This document shows positions 14,455 through 23,467 of a stretch of 64,000 bases of DNA, one piece after another (position 1 is the first letter of the stretch; every line of letters begins with the position of its first letter). The notes under the pieces were generated by a model. That model saw only the letters and a list, made by a program, of their open reading frames with translations, was not told the origin of the DNA and searched no databases. Origin of the DNA: Lachancea dasiensis (taxonomy: Eukaryota; Ascomycota; Saccharomycetes; Saccharomycetales; Saccharomycetaceae). The position numbers and the translations under genes were made by a program. Location of the stretch: NCBI GenBank assembly GCA_900074725.1, contig LT598458.1, positions 496,001 through 560,000 on the forward strand, read 5' to 3'.

Positions 14455-14532
14455 CCAAGAACTTCGTCACATCCATCCAGAGAGAGTTGAAACGGAACTT
14501 AGCCACAGAATTTGACCCATCTCGAAAAGGCC

Positions 14533-15684
14533 ATGAAATTCGGGAAGCTGGGTACAGCCCTTACTTTAGGATTGCAGGCAGCTTTTGAAGGAAGCGAGCC
14601 TGATGACACACATGTTCCGCATGCGATGGGACCGCAGGATGCGGCCCGGATCGCGCGCAAAATGGCAGTTTCGCAGGATGTTTTGCACGCCAACACCATT
14701 GACCGTGATTCCGGAACGCCTGTGTCGTTTGTTGAATACTTTGCGGGGTCTGACCTCTGTCACGACGTGCAGACATCGCAGAACGGTAACCTTATCCTGC
14801 TGCTCCTCAACATGAGCTCAACCTTTCAGAACTGGAACAAGGACGCCAAACTTTCAGTCTCGGTAGAGATGTCGCATCGTCACGGCATTGGTAGACCACC
14901 CATGGCCTCGCCAAGGGCCAACTATTTTGGTGAGTTGAAGCGGTTGGAACCATCCAAAGCACTTGAACATTGTTTTCTCAAACGCCATCCAGACGCACGC
15001 TGGTGGATCCCAGAGGGCGACCACGACCAAGTGCGTGACGGGCAGTGGTTTGAATTTGATGTGAGCGAGGTGTACTTTGTGGGTGGTTTTGGTGACAGAG
15101 CCTACATTGGGGCCATTAGCGGTGAAGATTATCACGCTGCCTTCAATCAAACCGAGCTCGAGGGCCAATCTGAGTGCAAGGGATATCGTGGCCGTGGTAA
15201 GGACGGGCTTGGTCGTCCCCACGGTAAGCATCAAAGACCTGGTTCTCACGAAGAGGACTCCGAGTCCGAGGAAGCGTCTCCTGAAGAACACGAGCGTGGT
15301 CGCCCCCACGGTAAGCATCAAAGACCTGGTCCCCACCAGGAGGACTCTGAGTATGAGGAAGCCTCTCCTGAAGAACACGAGCGTGGTCGCCCCCACGGTA
15401 AGCATCAAAAACCTGGTCCTCACGAAGAGGACTCTGGGTACGAGCAAGCGTCTCCTGAAGAACACGAGCGTGGTCGCCCCCACGGTAAGCATCAAAGACC
15501 TGGTCCTCACCAAGAGGACTCTGAGTATGAGCAAGCCTCTCCTGAAGAACACGAGCGTGGTCGCCGCCGCGGGAAGCATCAAAGACCCGGTCCTCATCAA
15601 GCTGAAGCTGAGTTCCAGGAAGAGCCTTTTGAGAGACCTGAGCGTCAAATACTTGCACCCAACGGCGGTGATGAAGTAAATTGA
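14533..15684 (+). CDS. CREG-like (split-barrel flavin-fold) secreted protein with tandem-repeat tail
   Basis: The frame is open from a TTG at 14512, but the first ATG is 14533, giving 383 residues. Residues 1-20 (MKFGKLGTALTLGLQAAF) look like a signal peptide. Residues about 35-205 resemble the CREG1/Pyrid_oxidase_2 family, a split barrel related to pyridoxamine-phosphate oxidase: an N-terminal AARIARKM helix, GTPVSFVEYF, a GNLILLLLNMS strand, SPRANYFGEL, and the end WFEFDVSEVYFVGGFGDRAYIG. CREG proteins are secreted or lysosomal glycoproteins that usually do not bind FMN. N-glycosylation sequons (NMS, NQT) fit secretion. From about residue 226 a 29-residue unit of the type RGRPHGKHQRPGPH followed by an acidic half repeats about five times. 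I recall no S. cerevisiae gene of this type here. The function of the tail is unknown. Confidence 0.75.
   Translation: MKFGKLGTALTLGLQAAFEGSEPDDTHVPHAMGPQDAARIARKMAVSQDVLHANTIDRDSGTPVSFVEYFAGSDLCHDVQTSQNGNLILLLLNMSSTFQNWNKDAKLSVSVEMSHRHGIGRPPMASPRANYFGELKRLEPSKALEHCFLKRHPDARWWIPEGDHDQVRDGQWFEFDVSEVYFVGGFGDRAYIGAISGEDYHAAFNQTELEGQSECKGYRGRGKDGLGRPHGKHQRPGSHEEDSESEEASPEEHERGRPHGKHQRPGPHQEDSEYEEASPEEHERGRPHGKHQKPGPHEEDSGYEQASPEEHERGRPHGKHQRPGPHQEDSEYEQASPEEHERGRRRGKHQRPGPHQAEAEFQEEPFERPERQILAPNGGDEVN
15211..15640 (+). repeat. 87-bp tandem repeat, about five copies, coding
   Basis: Copies begin at 15211, 15298, 15385, 15472 and 15559; the last is more diverged and incomplete. The period is exactly 87 bases (29 codons), so copy number can change without breaking the frame. 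The unit encodes a basic, His/Pro/Gly-rich half (RPHGKHQRPG) and an acidic half (EDSEYEEASPEEHE). Substitutions between copies are few, pointing to recent expansion or gene conversion. Because the period is divisible by three and the unit lacks stops on both strands, antisense frames are open too; I do not regard those as genes. Confidence 0.95.
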
Positions 15685-16099
15685 CTACACCATCGTAGAT
15701 TGTTTCCATTTCCAGTGCTATGCTCACAATAAACACATGAGAGATAAACAACGTTTTGCTATCATTTGCCTGTCCCGCTGGTCACTCCGGAGCACGCTTC
15801 TATATGCCTACATATCGACACATTACACAGTATCTATCTGCTTACTACTAGTGTTCTCAAAGTCATCGACTACAATTTGATCCGAGTAGACCTCTGAGTG
15901 GCTCTGGAAACTCCTACCTTAACGCTTATAGAGTAACTTCTTCTACTTAGCGATTAGCGATTGACCATCTTTGACGGTCTCGACATCATCAAGTTTAGCA
16001 CATGTAAATAAGTAAACTTTACCAGACTTACACGACAATTATAAGGCACGCTCCTAGTAAGGACTATTTATCCAACACCAGCGCCAGAGATTGAGCTGA
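15685..16099. other. Intergenic region CREG-like to SPP381 (415 bp)
   Basis: Tandem-oriented genes flank this interval, which should hold the terminator of the first and promoter of the second. I see no gene, RNA or repeat in it. Confidence 0.6.
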
Positions 16100-17080
16100 A
16101 TGGTTGTCAGACATTTCAGGCGTAAGGATATTCCCAATCATAATGTCAGTTCTTCTAGCGAATCATCGAGCGATGAGCCAAGTGATGATGAACAAGCCAA
16201 CGCTAGCATAGCACCAACCGCGCATAAAGTCTCTGAAAGAAAACCCGAGACCGCCAAGTGTACAACGGGTGACTTCACACCACCGAATGGGGCTGTGATT
16301 GCGAAGGAGGTCGCCAAAGAAAGCCCTATTTCACCCTCGTCTGCGGCTAAAGAGGAAGGACTGCCGGCGCAGAATACGAGCCATCGAACAACCTCCGCTG
16401 GTGACAAGAACGTTGAGGCTGCTCATGATGGATCAAGTGATGATGCAAGCTCAGAATCAAATTCAGATTCAGATTCGGCGTCCAGCGAAGATGACTACAT
16501 GCTGCACAAACCAATGTTTCTAAAGAAGGGCCCGGCTAAGAACACAACTTCAGACAAGCCAGCTGAACAAGCCATTGAAACGATCAAAGTATCTGGTCGC
16601 ACACAAGAGGAGAAGGAGAGGGTTAAAAAGACTGAACCTCTAGTTCCAATTGCTGTCAACGCTCACAGCACCGACCAGGAGTTGTTACAAACCATCTTGG
16701 GTCTTGACGACGATGACAGCAAAGACCCAGAAAACGAGTTAAAGCTTTGGAACCAGAGACAAGAAAGCCGCGCTCTACGATCACGCCAGCTGCTAGAAGA
16801 GAAACAAAGAGAGCAGGAAGATTACGAGAGTGCCAAAATAGCGAGCACCCTAGGTCCGCTAGATCAAATGAGAGATTGGGAGGGGGCTCGGCTCATAAAA
16901 TCAGCGCAGAATAGCGCCGCCGATTTGCTAAGTAAACAAAACTCGAAATTAAACACCTCTGGACCAACCAAGAAGAGGAAATATAATCCAAAAGCGCTCC
17001 AAAAATCTCAGTTACGACTTAAACCTGAGCTAGACTCTCGAAATGGTCAGGAGGCCGACAATGAATATTCCATGATGTGA
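16100..17080 (+). CDS. SPP381: Pre-mRNA splicing factor Spp381 (MFAP1-like)
   Basis: Component of the U4/U6.U5 tri-snRNP needed for spliceosome activation. The 326-residue product begins MVVRHFRRKD, matching the conserved VRHF/FRHF start, has a long Ser/Asp/Glu-rich low-complexity N-terminal half (about 15-135), then the MFAP1-type block DDYMLHKPMFLKK near residue 133-145, a helical Glu/Arg/Lys region with LKLWNQRQESRALRSRQLLEEK at its core (named only by its first and last words LKLWNQR and LLEEK), and the terminal EYSMM that parallels EYSVI of S. cerevisiae (291 residues). Adjacent RIB7 and RPB5 reproduce YBR152W-YBR153W-YBR154C order, which supports the call. Confidence 0.9.
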   Translation: MVVRHFRRKDIPNHNVSSSSESSSDEPSDDEQANASIAPTAHKVSERKPETAKCTTGDFTPPNGAVIAKEVAKESPISPSSAAKEEGLPAQNTSHRTTSAGDKNVEAAHDGSSDDASSESNSDSDSASSEDDYMLHKPMFLKKGPAKNTTSDKPAEQAIETIKVSGRTQEEKERVKKTEPLVPIAVNAHSTDQELLQTILGLDDDDSKDPENELKLWNQRQESRALRSRQLLEEKQREQEDYESAKIASTLGPLDQMRDWEGARLIKSAQNSAADLLSKQNSKLNTSGPTKKRKYNPKALQKSQLRLKPELDSRNGQEADNEYSMM

Positions 17081-17227
17081 TTGAGATGTGGGTTCGCAGG
17101 CTATAGGTGGCAGCCGGGTCTCTCTACGTGCATGACGATAGGGCATCTCATCGCTTTAACTTGAGGACCTAAACCTTATTTGGCAAACAAACCCTTTCAT
17201 ACCTCTCGGTGTTGGCTTCAGCTTAAG

Positions 17228-17986
17228 ATGAGCCTACTTCCCATCCGAGCAGACCTGCTCCCTTTCTTAGAAGATTATTTACCGCCTCGAGAGGCTCCGA
17301 CACCTGACGTCAAACCATTCGTCACTCTAACATATGCTCAATCTTTAGATTCTCGAATTTCCAAAGGCAGGGGTCAAAGAACAGTTATTTCGCACTTTGA
17401 AACCAAAACCATGACGCATTACCTGAGATATCACCACGACGGCATTCTAGTTGGTGCTGGCACTGCTCTGGCCGATAATCCTGGTCTTAATTGTCAGTGG
17501 AGCCCTGAGGACACAATTCCAAATGCCAAATGCTCGCCACGACCTATCATAATTGACCCGCGTTGCACTTGGCACTACGAAGGGTCTAAGATGCAAAGGC
17601 TACAGTTACAAGGGAGCGGCAAGCCGCCCATTGTGGTGGTTAAAAAAAAGCCACCCCAGTCCAAAATTACGGATTCGAAAGTGGTGTACTTTGAAGCTCC
17701 TCTCAATTCCAATAAACATTTTGATTGGCTGGCCCTAGTACGAGCCCTCAAAAGGGAATTTGGCATCAATTCAATTATGGTAGAAGGTGGTGCTGTGGTT
17801 ATTAACGAACTACTGGCAAGACCGGATGTTGTTGATAGCCTTATCGTGACGATAGGAGCCACTTATCTGGGTGAACAAGGTGTAGGAGTCAGCCCACCTA
17901 GTGGGGAAGTTACATTGACATATGTAGATTGGTGGAAAGGGACGCTGGATTCGGTCATGGCAGCAAGGCTTCTCCGCAGGGCATAG
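17228..17986 (+). CDS. RIB7: Diaminohydroxyphosphoribosylaminopyrimidine reductase
   Basis: Catalyses the NADPH-dependent reduction of the ribosyl side chain, the second pathway step of riboflavin synthesis in fungi, in the cytosol. The frame is open from a TTG at 17180, but the first ATG at 17228 gives MSLLPIRADL and 252 residues, close to the 244 of S. cerevisiae and with matching N-terminus. Visible RibD C-terminal (DHFR-like) motifs are FVTLTYAQSLDSRIS near 35-50, HHDGILVGAGTALADNPGLNC near 80 (key residues HDGILVGAGT), PRPIIID near 115 and MVEGGAVVINELL near 183. The gene lies 147 bases after SPP381 in the same orientation. Confidence 0.95.
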   Translation: MSLLPIRADLLPFLEDYLPPREAPTPDVKPFVTLTYAQSLDSRISKGRGQRTVISHFETKTMTHYLRYHHDGILVGAGTALADNPGLNCQWSPEDTIPNAKCSPRPIIIDPRCTWHYEGSKMQRLQLQGSGKPPIVVVKKKPPQSKITDSKVVYFEAPLNSNKHFDWLALVRALKREFGINSIMVEGGAVVINELLARPDVVDSLIVTIGATYLGEQGVGVSPPSGEVTLTYVDWWKGTLDSVMAARLLRRA

Positions 17987-18098
17987 AGAATACGAACCTG
18001 TTCTTTCAAGATCGCTCACTAAGTAACGACAGCATCAACTACCCAGTAACATCAACAGCTTTTATTTTTATGTGCAGGGTCATTCTATTTCCAGTATT

Positions 18099-18746
18099 TT
18101 ACAAACACACTCTGTAACTTGCGTAACGTCCTGAGGTTTCACTCTTCCTGATGATCTTGACAACATCTCCTCTTTTCAAACCTAAATATAATGCAACCGG
18201 ATCCATCCTTTGGATTCTGGGTAGTTGGGATTCCTTTAGTCTGTATCGTCTGAGCAGTTCTTTCTTTTCCTCGTCGCTCAGCTTTATGTGTTTTGGCACC
18301 AGCTCGTGGTGGGTAATGTTAACGACTAAAGACGCTTCATGGAAAGTCTCAATAGTCGCAGGCGACACCGAAGGTAGCAGCTTCATGGCACTGGGGGTTA
18401 CACCATTCTGGTACACAAAGATACCAGTCTGGAAGTTCTTCTCACTGATGTGAATAACGAAATTCTTCATGGTCTTAATGCCAACTGACGCCTCATCGCA
18501 AAACTCTACCCACAACGACCCCATATTGGGAAACTTCTCCAAAGACTCTTCGACGGGATTAGACTGGAACGACATCATTTTGCGCTGTGGGCGACCCATT
18601 GAGTCGCAGTATTTGGCCTTGAAGTCTTCGAGCGATAGATCGATTTCCTCCTGCGTGATGAAAAACCCACGGTCTCTCACCATCTCTTTCACAGTTCTAA
18701 AGGCTCTCCATAGTCTTGAAATGTTTCTCTCGTTTTCCTGGTCCAT
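18099..18746 (-). CDS. RPB5: RNA polymerase subunit Rpb5 (ABC27), shared by Pol I, II and III
   Basis: Common polymerase subunit in the lower jaw of all three nuclear polymerases. The first ATG is at 18746 ([10 protein letters not shown]); the three upstream in-frame codons begin with TTG and are not used. The product has 215 residues, the S. cerevisiae length. The eukaryote-specific N-terminal domain (about 1-140) contains [21 protein letters not shown]; the archaeal RpoH-like C-terminal domain (about 145-215) contains [32 protein letters not shown] and the end [11 protein letters not shown]. It converges with RIB7. Its promoter has a GATGAG-type and an A/T-tract element, described separately. 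Confidence 0.97.
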   Translation of the reverse strand: MDQENERNISRLWRAFRTVKEMVRDRGFFITQEEIDLSLEDFKAKYCDSMGRPQRKMMSFQSNPVEESLEKFPNMGSLWVEFCDEASVGIKTMKNFVIHISEKNFQTGIFVYQNGVTPSAMKLLPSVSPATIETFHEASLVVNITHHELVPKHIKLSDEEKKELLRRYRLKESQLPRIQRMDPVALYLGLKRGDVVKIIRKSETSGRYASYRVCL

Positions 18747-19075
18747 GGTTAACAACTAGCAAGGCCTCTGCAAACCGATAGCTTCCACTCTGGTCTGGCC
18801 AATATCTATTGATGATAGATAATTGAGATGAGATATAATTTTAAAATTTTTATGCGTTAGACCCAAATCGTCTATTGTGCCATCTACAAAATGGAAAAGT
18901 CGGGAGTTCACTACACCGTCAATAGAACACAGGCCGTTCCTTGGAGGGTTCTTCCTCTCTATGTAACAATTAGTGCTGTATCATAGTTTTCGAACATCAA
19001 CATTGTGTATCTGTCTTACATTTCCGTCTTTGCTTAAAATTTTGTCCATGTTGAGAATTAGAATGACTTTAGGTA
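18747..19075 (-). promoter_or_regulatory. RPB5: RPB5 promoter with PAC-like and RRPE-like words
   Basis: TGAGATGAGAT lies at 18824-18834 and an A/T tract TTAAAATTTTTA at 18841-18852, about 80-105 bases upstream of the RPB5 start. The pairing of a GATGAG word with an AAAATTTT word is the arrangement known for ribosome-biogenesis and Pol I/III genes (PAC bound by Dot6/Tod6, RRPE by Stb3). The same interval includes the DUF1 3' flank. No gene is seen. Confidence 0.5.
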
Positions 19076-21898
19076 CTAGGTTTCATTTAGCACGGTACCA
19101 CGATTCAGCTTTCTGCGATACTCCAGTATAATATCGCCCTGAGACTTCCAGTATAAGGTCTTGACGCTGCTGAGCGCCATTTCGTTATCAAGAAGTTGGT
19201 TCTTACACAAAATTTCAAGCCATTCGCTTGGCGGCGTCCTTGCTTTCATCTCGGCAGTCTTGGTATCGAATCGATCTACCACGTAATTCAAAATCTTTTT
19301 AACTTTAATCATGCTGGCAGCATGTAGTTTTGTATGCGATTCGGGAACAGAAGGCAGCGGTTTGATAGTTTGATCATGGCCACGGTCGGTGTGTTTGTTT
19401 CGATGGAAGGGCAAGTGATGGTGATTATGGTGATGTTGATGGTGTTGACCTTGACCTGCAGCGGTCTGAGACTGCTGTGAGTTTAGGCTGGATTCTGAGT
19501 TTTGCGGGGTGTCTGGAGCTTGCCAAGGCTTCAGTATGAACGTCAATTTTGGATATTCTTTAGCACCTTTCTCATCCTTGAGCAGTGCCTTGGCCATCCA
19601 GTATGGTAAATTGCGCTCCAAATTTTCAAAGATATGTATGTTACCGGACTTGGCATTGTCGCCATATTGAGGAGCCGGCAGATAAGTTGAAAAACTTACT
19701 GTATCCCCACAAGACCCCTCCTTCCAGCAATTCACCAAAATAAGCACACCGGCTTTGATTTCAATGATAGGTGATTCTTCTTCTCGTGTGATCTTTGAAA
19801 CAGGGGGCTTACGGCCTAAGATCTTGAACGACGATGAGCTCAAATCAAACTCCTTGAGGTACTCATCCCGAAGCTCTGCAACGTAATCAGCCAAGTGCTC
19901 CTTTTTCCTTTCTATGTTTGCTTGTCCAGGCTCAGTATTGCCTGTCTTCTGTACGTCTTGCACTTCACTATTATCGAGGCTGGTTATAAATGAAGAATTC
20001 AATTTCGCGTCCTTGTCTTCACTCGACGAAGGTGGAGTTTTCTCAACGTGAGCCGCTTCCGCTTCCGCATCCGAATGCTCTACATTACTCAAGCTCGGCT
20101 CCAGGGCACCACCATCGGTTGACAGGAACTTGAACTTTTGGGTTAGAAGCGAACCGGCGCTCGCAGATCTCTTGGAAAGAAAAGGTTTCTCGCTGGAAGC
20201 TGACTCCAGTGGCGAAGCCACTGAAGGAGGTAATGCGAAGCTGTCCTCGATTGGTAAGGCCGAGCGCTCGGACGCAACAGGGGTGCTTGGCATCGATGTG
20301 GGCGTCCCCGACGATCGGTTATTTCCCATGGACAATTTTGTGAATAAAGAAAGTTTTCTTTTATCTTTCATAGAAGGCCTTGTCAGGTCAACCTGCGATG
20401 GGTCGTGTGGGCCTTGATATGGAGAGCTAGGGACAGAACTCTTTCTTGCTATTAGATCTTTTCTGAATGTACGGTCTTTGCCGCTCACGTATGATATAAA
20501 TTCGTTGAAAATGGAATTCACGGCAATTCTTCCAAGGTTATAACGGTCGTCAATTTCAATATTGATATCATTGACAATCCTGTAATGTTCTAGAGCACTT
20601 CCATATACCTCTGTAGTTAGGAATTTTGGAGAGAACTGTACAAAAACTTTCCCGGTCTTAATAGACACCGAACACCAATGGGGAAGTATCTCTCTAGTGT
20701 TGTGAGTCTCCACTAAATGATCAAAATCACCCTCCGACGGATCGAATGTGTCGAGCAGCTCACAGGAAATAACGTCCCACCTCTGAATGATCCCTCTCGT
20801 ATTTTGCGTTATGACTTGGCGCCTGTTCATCAGTAGGCAGCTTTTAACCAGAGCGAAACCACCTTCAAGGGTACGTATGGCTCCAGTGTTTGTGTTGTGA
20901 ACATGCAGGTTAGAGTCTCCTGAAAAAGAATACCAAAGACCCTCCAGGCCTCGGTCGAGCATGGCCAAAGTTCCTTTGGTTTCCGCTTGGGGAGACGCGA
21001 CGACAACCTTCAGTATGGGAGAATCCCACCTCGATCCTTGAATAGTAAGTTGGGTGATGCTACCTCTAGAGTCCCCTAAGAGTAATTGACTAGAAGTCTC
21101 GCCTTGAATACACCACACAGGCGAAGGCCATTTCCACGAATGTATCAGTGCGTCCGACCCCTCATTTACGTGCAGCTTCGCCACATTCCATAGTTTTAGC
21201 ATTCCATCGGAACTTGAGCTGAGTATTCTGTTTCCGTTGTCCAATGAGTGAAGCAACTTGATGTTTGTGCTGTGAGCTGAAGATATAGTCGCATATTTTT
21301 CGCCGGTTTCGCTTGAACATAATACCAGGTTTCCATTGTTATCACCGGCAACCATGTCAAAAGGTAGACCTGCACTTCCGACTGAAACAAGCGCATATAA
21401 AGACCCCGTTTGTTCAGCCTGAGCATTGTTGATAGTGCGTACTAAATCTGACGCGCCGTTGTCCCGTAAGGTCCACACCTTGATCTTCATATCCAAACCG
21501 CATGTCGCAAACCTCCAATCGCCCGATTCAGTTTTACCCAGTGTGACCACTTTTTTCACGTAATCGTCGTGATACCCCAGCATTCGGCTGCTCCAGGCAT
21601 TGCCTTTGGAATTCAGCGTCAAAAGACAAACAAAAAAATCGTGGCTCACCACAACAAATCTGCCACTGTCTAGCTCAACCATATCACTCACCCAGTCACT
21701 ATTAGTCTGCATCCTCAACCTCTGCCATTCTCCATTATTCTGAAAATGCCTGATCACTGTTCCGTCTCGGCCGCACGTTAAAACCAAATCTGGATTTTCT
21801 CGGGACTGTATTATCTTTGTGATGGGTAAGATGTGTGATTCATTGATGTTAGCACTCTGTGGCGGTATTAATCCGTAGCTAACGGTGTATTTTGTCAT
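19076..21898 (-). CDS. DUF1: WD40-repeat protein Duf1 (WDR48/UAF1-like)
   Basis: Homologue of YOL087C, the yeast relative of WDR48, a WD40 scaffold that binds and stimulates deubiquitinases. The 940-residue product is shorter than the 1116 of S. cerevisiae. About seven WD repeats fill residues 1-400, for example VLTCGRDGTVIRHF, RFATCGLDMKIKVWTL and RILSSSSDGMLKLWNV. A Ser/Pro-rich linker spans about 490-650. The C-terminal DUF3337-type region (about 660-940) includes SFSTYLPAPQYGD and ends in helices. A His-rich tract (QHHQHHHNHHH) interrupts it near residue 830. It is divergent from MHF1 across 271 bases, the order seen at YOL087C/YOL086W-A. Confidence 0.88.
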   Translation of the reverse strand: MTKYTVSYGLIPPQSANINESHILPITKIIQSRENPDLVLTCGRDGTVIRHFQNNGEWQRLRMQTNSDWVSDMVELDSGRFVVVSHDFFVCLLTLNSKGNAWSSRMLGYHDDYVKKVVTLGKTESGDWRFATCGLDMKIKVWTLRDNGASDLVRTINNAQAEQTGSLYALVSVGSAGLPFDMVAGDNNGNLVLCSSETGEKYATISSAHSTNIKLLHSLDNGNRILSSSSDGMLKLWNVAKLHVNEGSDALIHSWKWPSPVWCIQGETSSQLLLGDSRGSITQLTIQGSRWDSPILKVVVASPQAETKGTLAMLDRGLEGLWYSFSGDSNLHVHNTNTGAIRTLEGGFALVKSCLLMNRRQVITQNTRGIIQRWDVISCELLDTFDPSEGDFDHLVETHNTREILPHWCSVSIKTGKVFVQFSPKFLTTEVYGSALEHYRIVNDINIEIDDRYNLGRIAVNSIFNEFISYVSGKDRTFRKDLIARKSSVPSSPYQGPHDPSQVDLTRPSMKDKRKLSLFTKLSMGNNRSSGTPTSMPSTPVASERSALPIEDSFALPPSVASPLESASSEKPFLSKRSASAGSLLTQKFKFLSTDGGALEPSLSNVEHSDAEAEAAHVEKTPPSSSEDKDAKLNSSFITSLDNSEVQDVQKTGNTEPGQANIERKKEHLADYVAELRDEYLKEFDLSSSSFKILGRKPPVSKITREEESPIIEIKAGVLILVNCWKEGSCGDTVSFSTYLPAPQYGDNAKSGNIHIFENLERNLPYWMAKALLKDEKGAKEYPKLTFILKPWQAPDTPQNSESSLNSQQSQTAAGQGQHHQHHHNHHHLPFHRNKHTDRGHDQTIKPLPSVPESHTKLHAASMIKVKKILNYVVDRFDTKTAEMKARTPPSEWLEILCKNQLLDNEMALSSVKTLYWKSQGDIILEYRRKLNRGTVLNET

Positions 21899-22169
21899 GG
21901 GTATCAGTCCAAAGGAATTCTACGTCGGTGAAAAATCAATCCAGGTTGATGAGTAGTTGTTGTACACAGGATAATAGATGTAGTCACCCCGCACTTTGGC
22001 ACAATATCGGTGCCAGTCTCAACCCAAAATGTGAAGGAGTATCGTCACCTTTCGCCTCTGAATTGGTGTTCGTGAAGTGTAATGCCAGAGGGGTGGATAT
22101 ATGAGAAAGTGAAATGCTAATTTCTTAGAAATCTCAAATCTCACCGGGGAAATGTAGAGAAACAAGTAG

Positions 22170-22496
22170 ATGGAAGAGTCAGACCAAGAATACCGTCGGA
22201 AGCTTGTTACGCAGCTAAAAGGTAAGTTGTGGTACTGTCTGGAACAGCAGGTAAAAAAAGAGCTCCCGGAAAGCGTAAATTATTCTCCTAAATTCATAAA
22301 TGCCTTAGTTGAGCTATGTTTTACACAGCTGGTAGACATTGGAAATGATTTGGAGGCTTTTGCTAGACATGCCGGACGTGAAACTATTGGTGTAGAAGAC
22401 CTAATGCTAATGCTGCGAAAATCGCACGATCTGCAGGAATTACTGCGACAGAAACTGGAACAAGACCAACCGGCGGCCAGAAGTGCTAAGCGTTGA
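22170..22496 (+). CDS. MHF1: Histone-fold protein Mhf1 (CENP-S)
   Basis: Forms a histone-fold pair with Mhf2 that binds DNA, stimulates the FANCM-type helicase Mph1 at stalled forks, and joins the inner kinetochore. The 108-residue product (about 90 in S. cerevisiae) shows the CENP-S histone fold from residue 15 to 95: KLWYCLEQQV, SPKFINALVELCFTQL, the DLEAFARHAGRETIGVEDLMLMLRK block (key words FARHAGR and VEDLMLMLRK) and a basic C-terminus. Start is ATG. The neighbour DUF1 reproduces the S. cerevisiae YOL086W-A context. Confidence 0.92.
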   Translation: MEESDQEYRRKLVTQLKGKLWYCLEQQVKKELPESVNYSPKFINALVELCFTQLVDIGNDLEAFARHAGRETIGVEDLMLMLRKSHDLQELLRQKLEQDQPAARSAKR

Positions 22497-22627
22497 GCAT
22501 CAGTCATGGGGTAACTTTACTACTAGAAAACAATATGTACAAGGACGTTATAAAAAATGCCAAATTGTGTGTGTTTGGTTGTTTGTTTGCTGGCTAGCAG
22601 GTTAGCAAAATACCTGCCAAGCACGCC

Positions 22628-23467
22628 TCATCTCTTCACCCAAGTAGGCATTTTTCTGGCCTTCTTCTTACCTGGCTTCTTTCTTTCGACGTGCCTGTAG
22701 TCTCTTGTCAACATACCGGCCTTATGAAGTCTTGGTTTCAGAAGAGGATTGAAGACTAGGAGCGCCTTGGCAATTGCATGCATAGTCGCTTCCGCTTGGC
22801 CCGTGATACCACCTCCAGAGGTGGCCACGAATACATTGTACTTTCCCAGACTGTCAACCACTTTCAGAGGATAAGCCACAGATTCGCGATCTTTCATCTT
22901 GGCAAAGTAATCGTTGAATTGGCGGCCGTTGATCAAGATATCGCCCGAGCCTCTGACAAGGTAAACTTTCGCTGTCGAGGTCTTTCTGCGTCCCACTGCG
23001 ATGCTTCTTCCAAACTCATCCAGCGTTTTCACGGAAAGTTGAGAGGCCTGTAACTTGGTTTTCTTGAAATACTGGGATAGTTCGGTAGTAATTTCTTCGT
23101 TCGTGAGCTCTGGTTCTATAGCATGTAGCCTGTTAAGCAGAGTGACCAGTTGTTGGTATTGGATGGGTTTGAGTCGCGTACCACCACCGATCAAAGCATA
23201 TTCGCTGAAGGACAACCACGACGGCCTTTCGCTGGGAGTCACCTGTATCGTTGGGAGTTTAATGTATTTGCGTAATAAGGTCTCTAGTCTATCAACGCGA
23301 TCTTCGTGATGAGGATTCGCCGAGTAAAATGTCGTTAGTTTTGGCACAATTCTGGTTTGGTGCAGAGAGTAGTCTTTGCTCAAATACGATATGCTAGACA
23401 AATTCCTGCATTTGAAAGCGCCACTGGAAACTGCCCTTCTGGCGGTAGCACAGAGACGATGCAACAT
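22628..23467 (-). CDS. MRPS9: Mitochondrial ribosomal protein uS9m
   Basis: Small-subunit mitoribosomal protein; its C-terminal tail reaches the P site in bacterial ribosomes. The product has 279 residues (278 in S. cerevisiae). The N-terminus ([18 protein letters not shown]) is a typical matrix-targeting sequence. The S9 domain covers about 150-279 with [18 protein letters not shown] (key words AVGRRKTS), [13 protein letters not shown] and the basic end [24 protein letters not shown], where the terminal KR is universally conserved in uS9. It is the YBR146W orthologue and lies just upstream of the ADH gene, which is YBR145W/YOL086C. Confidence 0.96.
   Translation of the reverse strand: MLHRLCATARRAVSSGAFKCRNLSSISYLSKDYSLHQTRIVPKLTTFYSANPHHEDRVDRLETLLRKYIKLPTIQVTPSERPSWLSFSEYALIGGGTRLKPIQYQQLVTLLNRLHAIEPELTNEEITTELSQYFKKTKLQASQLSVKTLDEFGRSIAVGRRKTSTAKVYLVRGSGDILINGRQFNDYFAKMKDRESVAYPLKVVDSLGKYNVFVATSGGGITGQAEATMHAIAKALLVFNPLLKPRLHKAGMLTRDYRHVERKKPGKKKARKMPTWVKR

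Larger units (their letters stand above)
11284..14532. other. Long gene-poor region at a synteny junction (3.25 kb)
   Basis: No frame longer than about 80 codons stands out and none is recognisable. The region separates a block homologous to YLR268-272/YOR174-176 from one homologous to YBR139-154/YOL076-087. I searched by eye for centromere elements (RTCACRTG, an AT-rich middle, TTCCGAA) and for U1, U2, U3, U6, SRP, RNase P and telomerase RNA landmarks and saw none. A minus-strand 74-codon frame at 13005-13229 starts with a signal-peptide-like stretch and is listed separately. The last few hundred bases are the promoter of the CREG-like gene. Confidence 0.6.

Noticed and set aside
14854-15648. 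Long antisense frames opposite the CREG-like gene
   Set aside because: They follow the 87-base sense repeat and owe their length to a stop-free repeat unit with a period divisible by three. No independent coding signal is visible.
15077-15679. Second sense frame over the same repeats (about 200 codons)
   Set aside because: Same cause as the antisense frames; it lacks a recognised domain, whereas the main frame carries the CREG-like domain and signal peptide.
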